A stretch of 5,658 bases of DNA, taken from positions 1 to 5,658 of the forward strand of contig JBBSDW010000181.1 of the NCBI GenBank assembly GCA_038240295.1, given 5' to 3'. Source of the stretch: JABDDM01 sp038240295 (GTDB taxonomy: Bacteria; Bacteroidota; Ignavibacteria; Palsa-1295). The position numbers were made by a program, and so were the translations under genes. The notes below the pieces were generated by a model. That model was not told the DNA's origin, did no database searches, and saw only the letters and a program-made list of their open reading frames with translations. Shown in pieces: positions 5,567 to 5,658 of the stretch (positions are counted from its first letter, which is position 1; the number at the start of each line of letters is the position of its first letter).

Positions 5567-5658
5567 ATTCCATGAGATCCTTCATTTCGCTTCGCTACTT
5601 TCAGGATGACATTTTGGACTGTTCTGGAAGCGAGATTGGCGACGAATTGTGAATAAAG
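5567..5658. repeat. 92-bp direct repeat, copy 2 (cut by window edge)
   Basis: Identical to 5323-5414 at 91 of 92 positions. The match is still running when the window ends, so the real repeat may be longer. Near identity of the two copies means recent duplication or ongoing gene conversion, and makes the pair a possible site for slippage or deletion of the 244 bp between them. Confidence 0.93.

Larger units (their letters stand above)
5136..5658. other. repeat-dense region without credible genes
   Basis: No reading frame here looks like a gene. A 101-residue minus-strand frame (5486-5181) is built from the repeats themselves and repeats the peptide AALRRW because of the 20-bp direct repeat. 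What the region holds, from left to right: a weak hairpin, a cloverleaf-like inverted repeat, a 20-bp direct repeat, a 92-bp repeat, a heptamer array inside short inverted arms, small GGGTT/AACCC-type hairpins (5464-5480 and 5551-5561), and a second copy of the 92-bp repeat that runs to the window edge. This is typical of intergenic space where several families of small dispersed repeats have accumulated. Confidence 0.75.

Noticed and set aside
5323..5658. CRISPR array
   Set aside because: Only two long repeats 244 bp apart, with a spacer containing other repeats; no short regular repeat-spacer pattern and no cas genes.

Overview
The window (about 50% GC by eye) carries one leftward operon-like gene block, followed on the right by a repeat-dense stretch with almost no coding capacity. 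The genes point to a Gram-negative, LPS-making bacterium. A C-terminal piece of a type IX secretion (T9SS) sorting domain, a promoter of the Bacteroidota TAnnTTTG type and weak Shine-Dalgarno signals suggest the Bacteroidota/Chlorobiota group. A lineage near Ignavibacteria or Kapabacteria is my best guess; this is an inference, not a measured placement.

All intact genes lie on the minus strand, in the transcription order kdsA (4810-3908), an unrecognised 250-residue protein (3901-3149), kdsD (3156-2164), lptC (2164-1463), and after a 146-bp gap a UvrD/PcrA-type helicase (1316 to the left edge, 3' end missing). The first four are separated by 6 bp or less or overlap, so they probably form one transcript. 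KdsD makes arabinose 5-phosphate and KdsA condenses its 8-carbon product Kdo-8-phosphate from that sugar phosphate and PEP. LptC helps carry finished LPS across the periplasm. The unknown protein sits inside this Kdo/LPS unit. The helicase is a DNA repair/replication gene and may be a separate unit.

Repeats have invaded the block itself. Two palindromic units at 3914-3970 lie at the kdsA/unknown-gene junction, are read in frame, and give KdsA an unusual proline/glycine-rich tail. Upstream of kdsA a 33-bp inverted repeat pair (4865-4897 and 4983-5015) lies between the kdsA promoter and a headless T9SS sorting-domain fragment on the plus strand (5016-5135).

The right-hand 520 bp (5136-5658) hold no credible gene. 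They contain a cloverleaf-like inverted repeat with a perfect 10-bp hairpin, a 20-bp direct repeat, two 92-bp direct repeats that differ at one base, and a four-unit heptamer array bounded by 9-bp inverted arms. I see no tRNA, rRNA, CRISPR array or transposase gene, and no clearly new multi-gene system. The most interesting items are the repeat-derived KdsA tail, the compensated inverted repeat and the orphan sorting domain.
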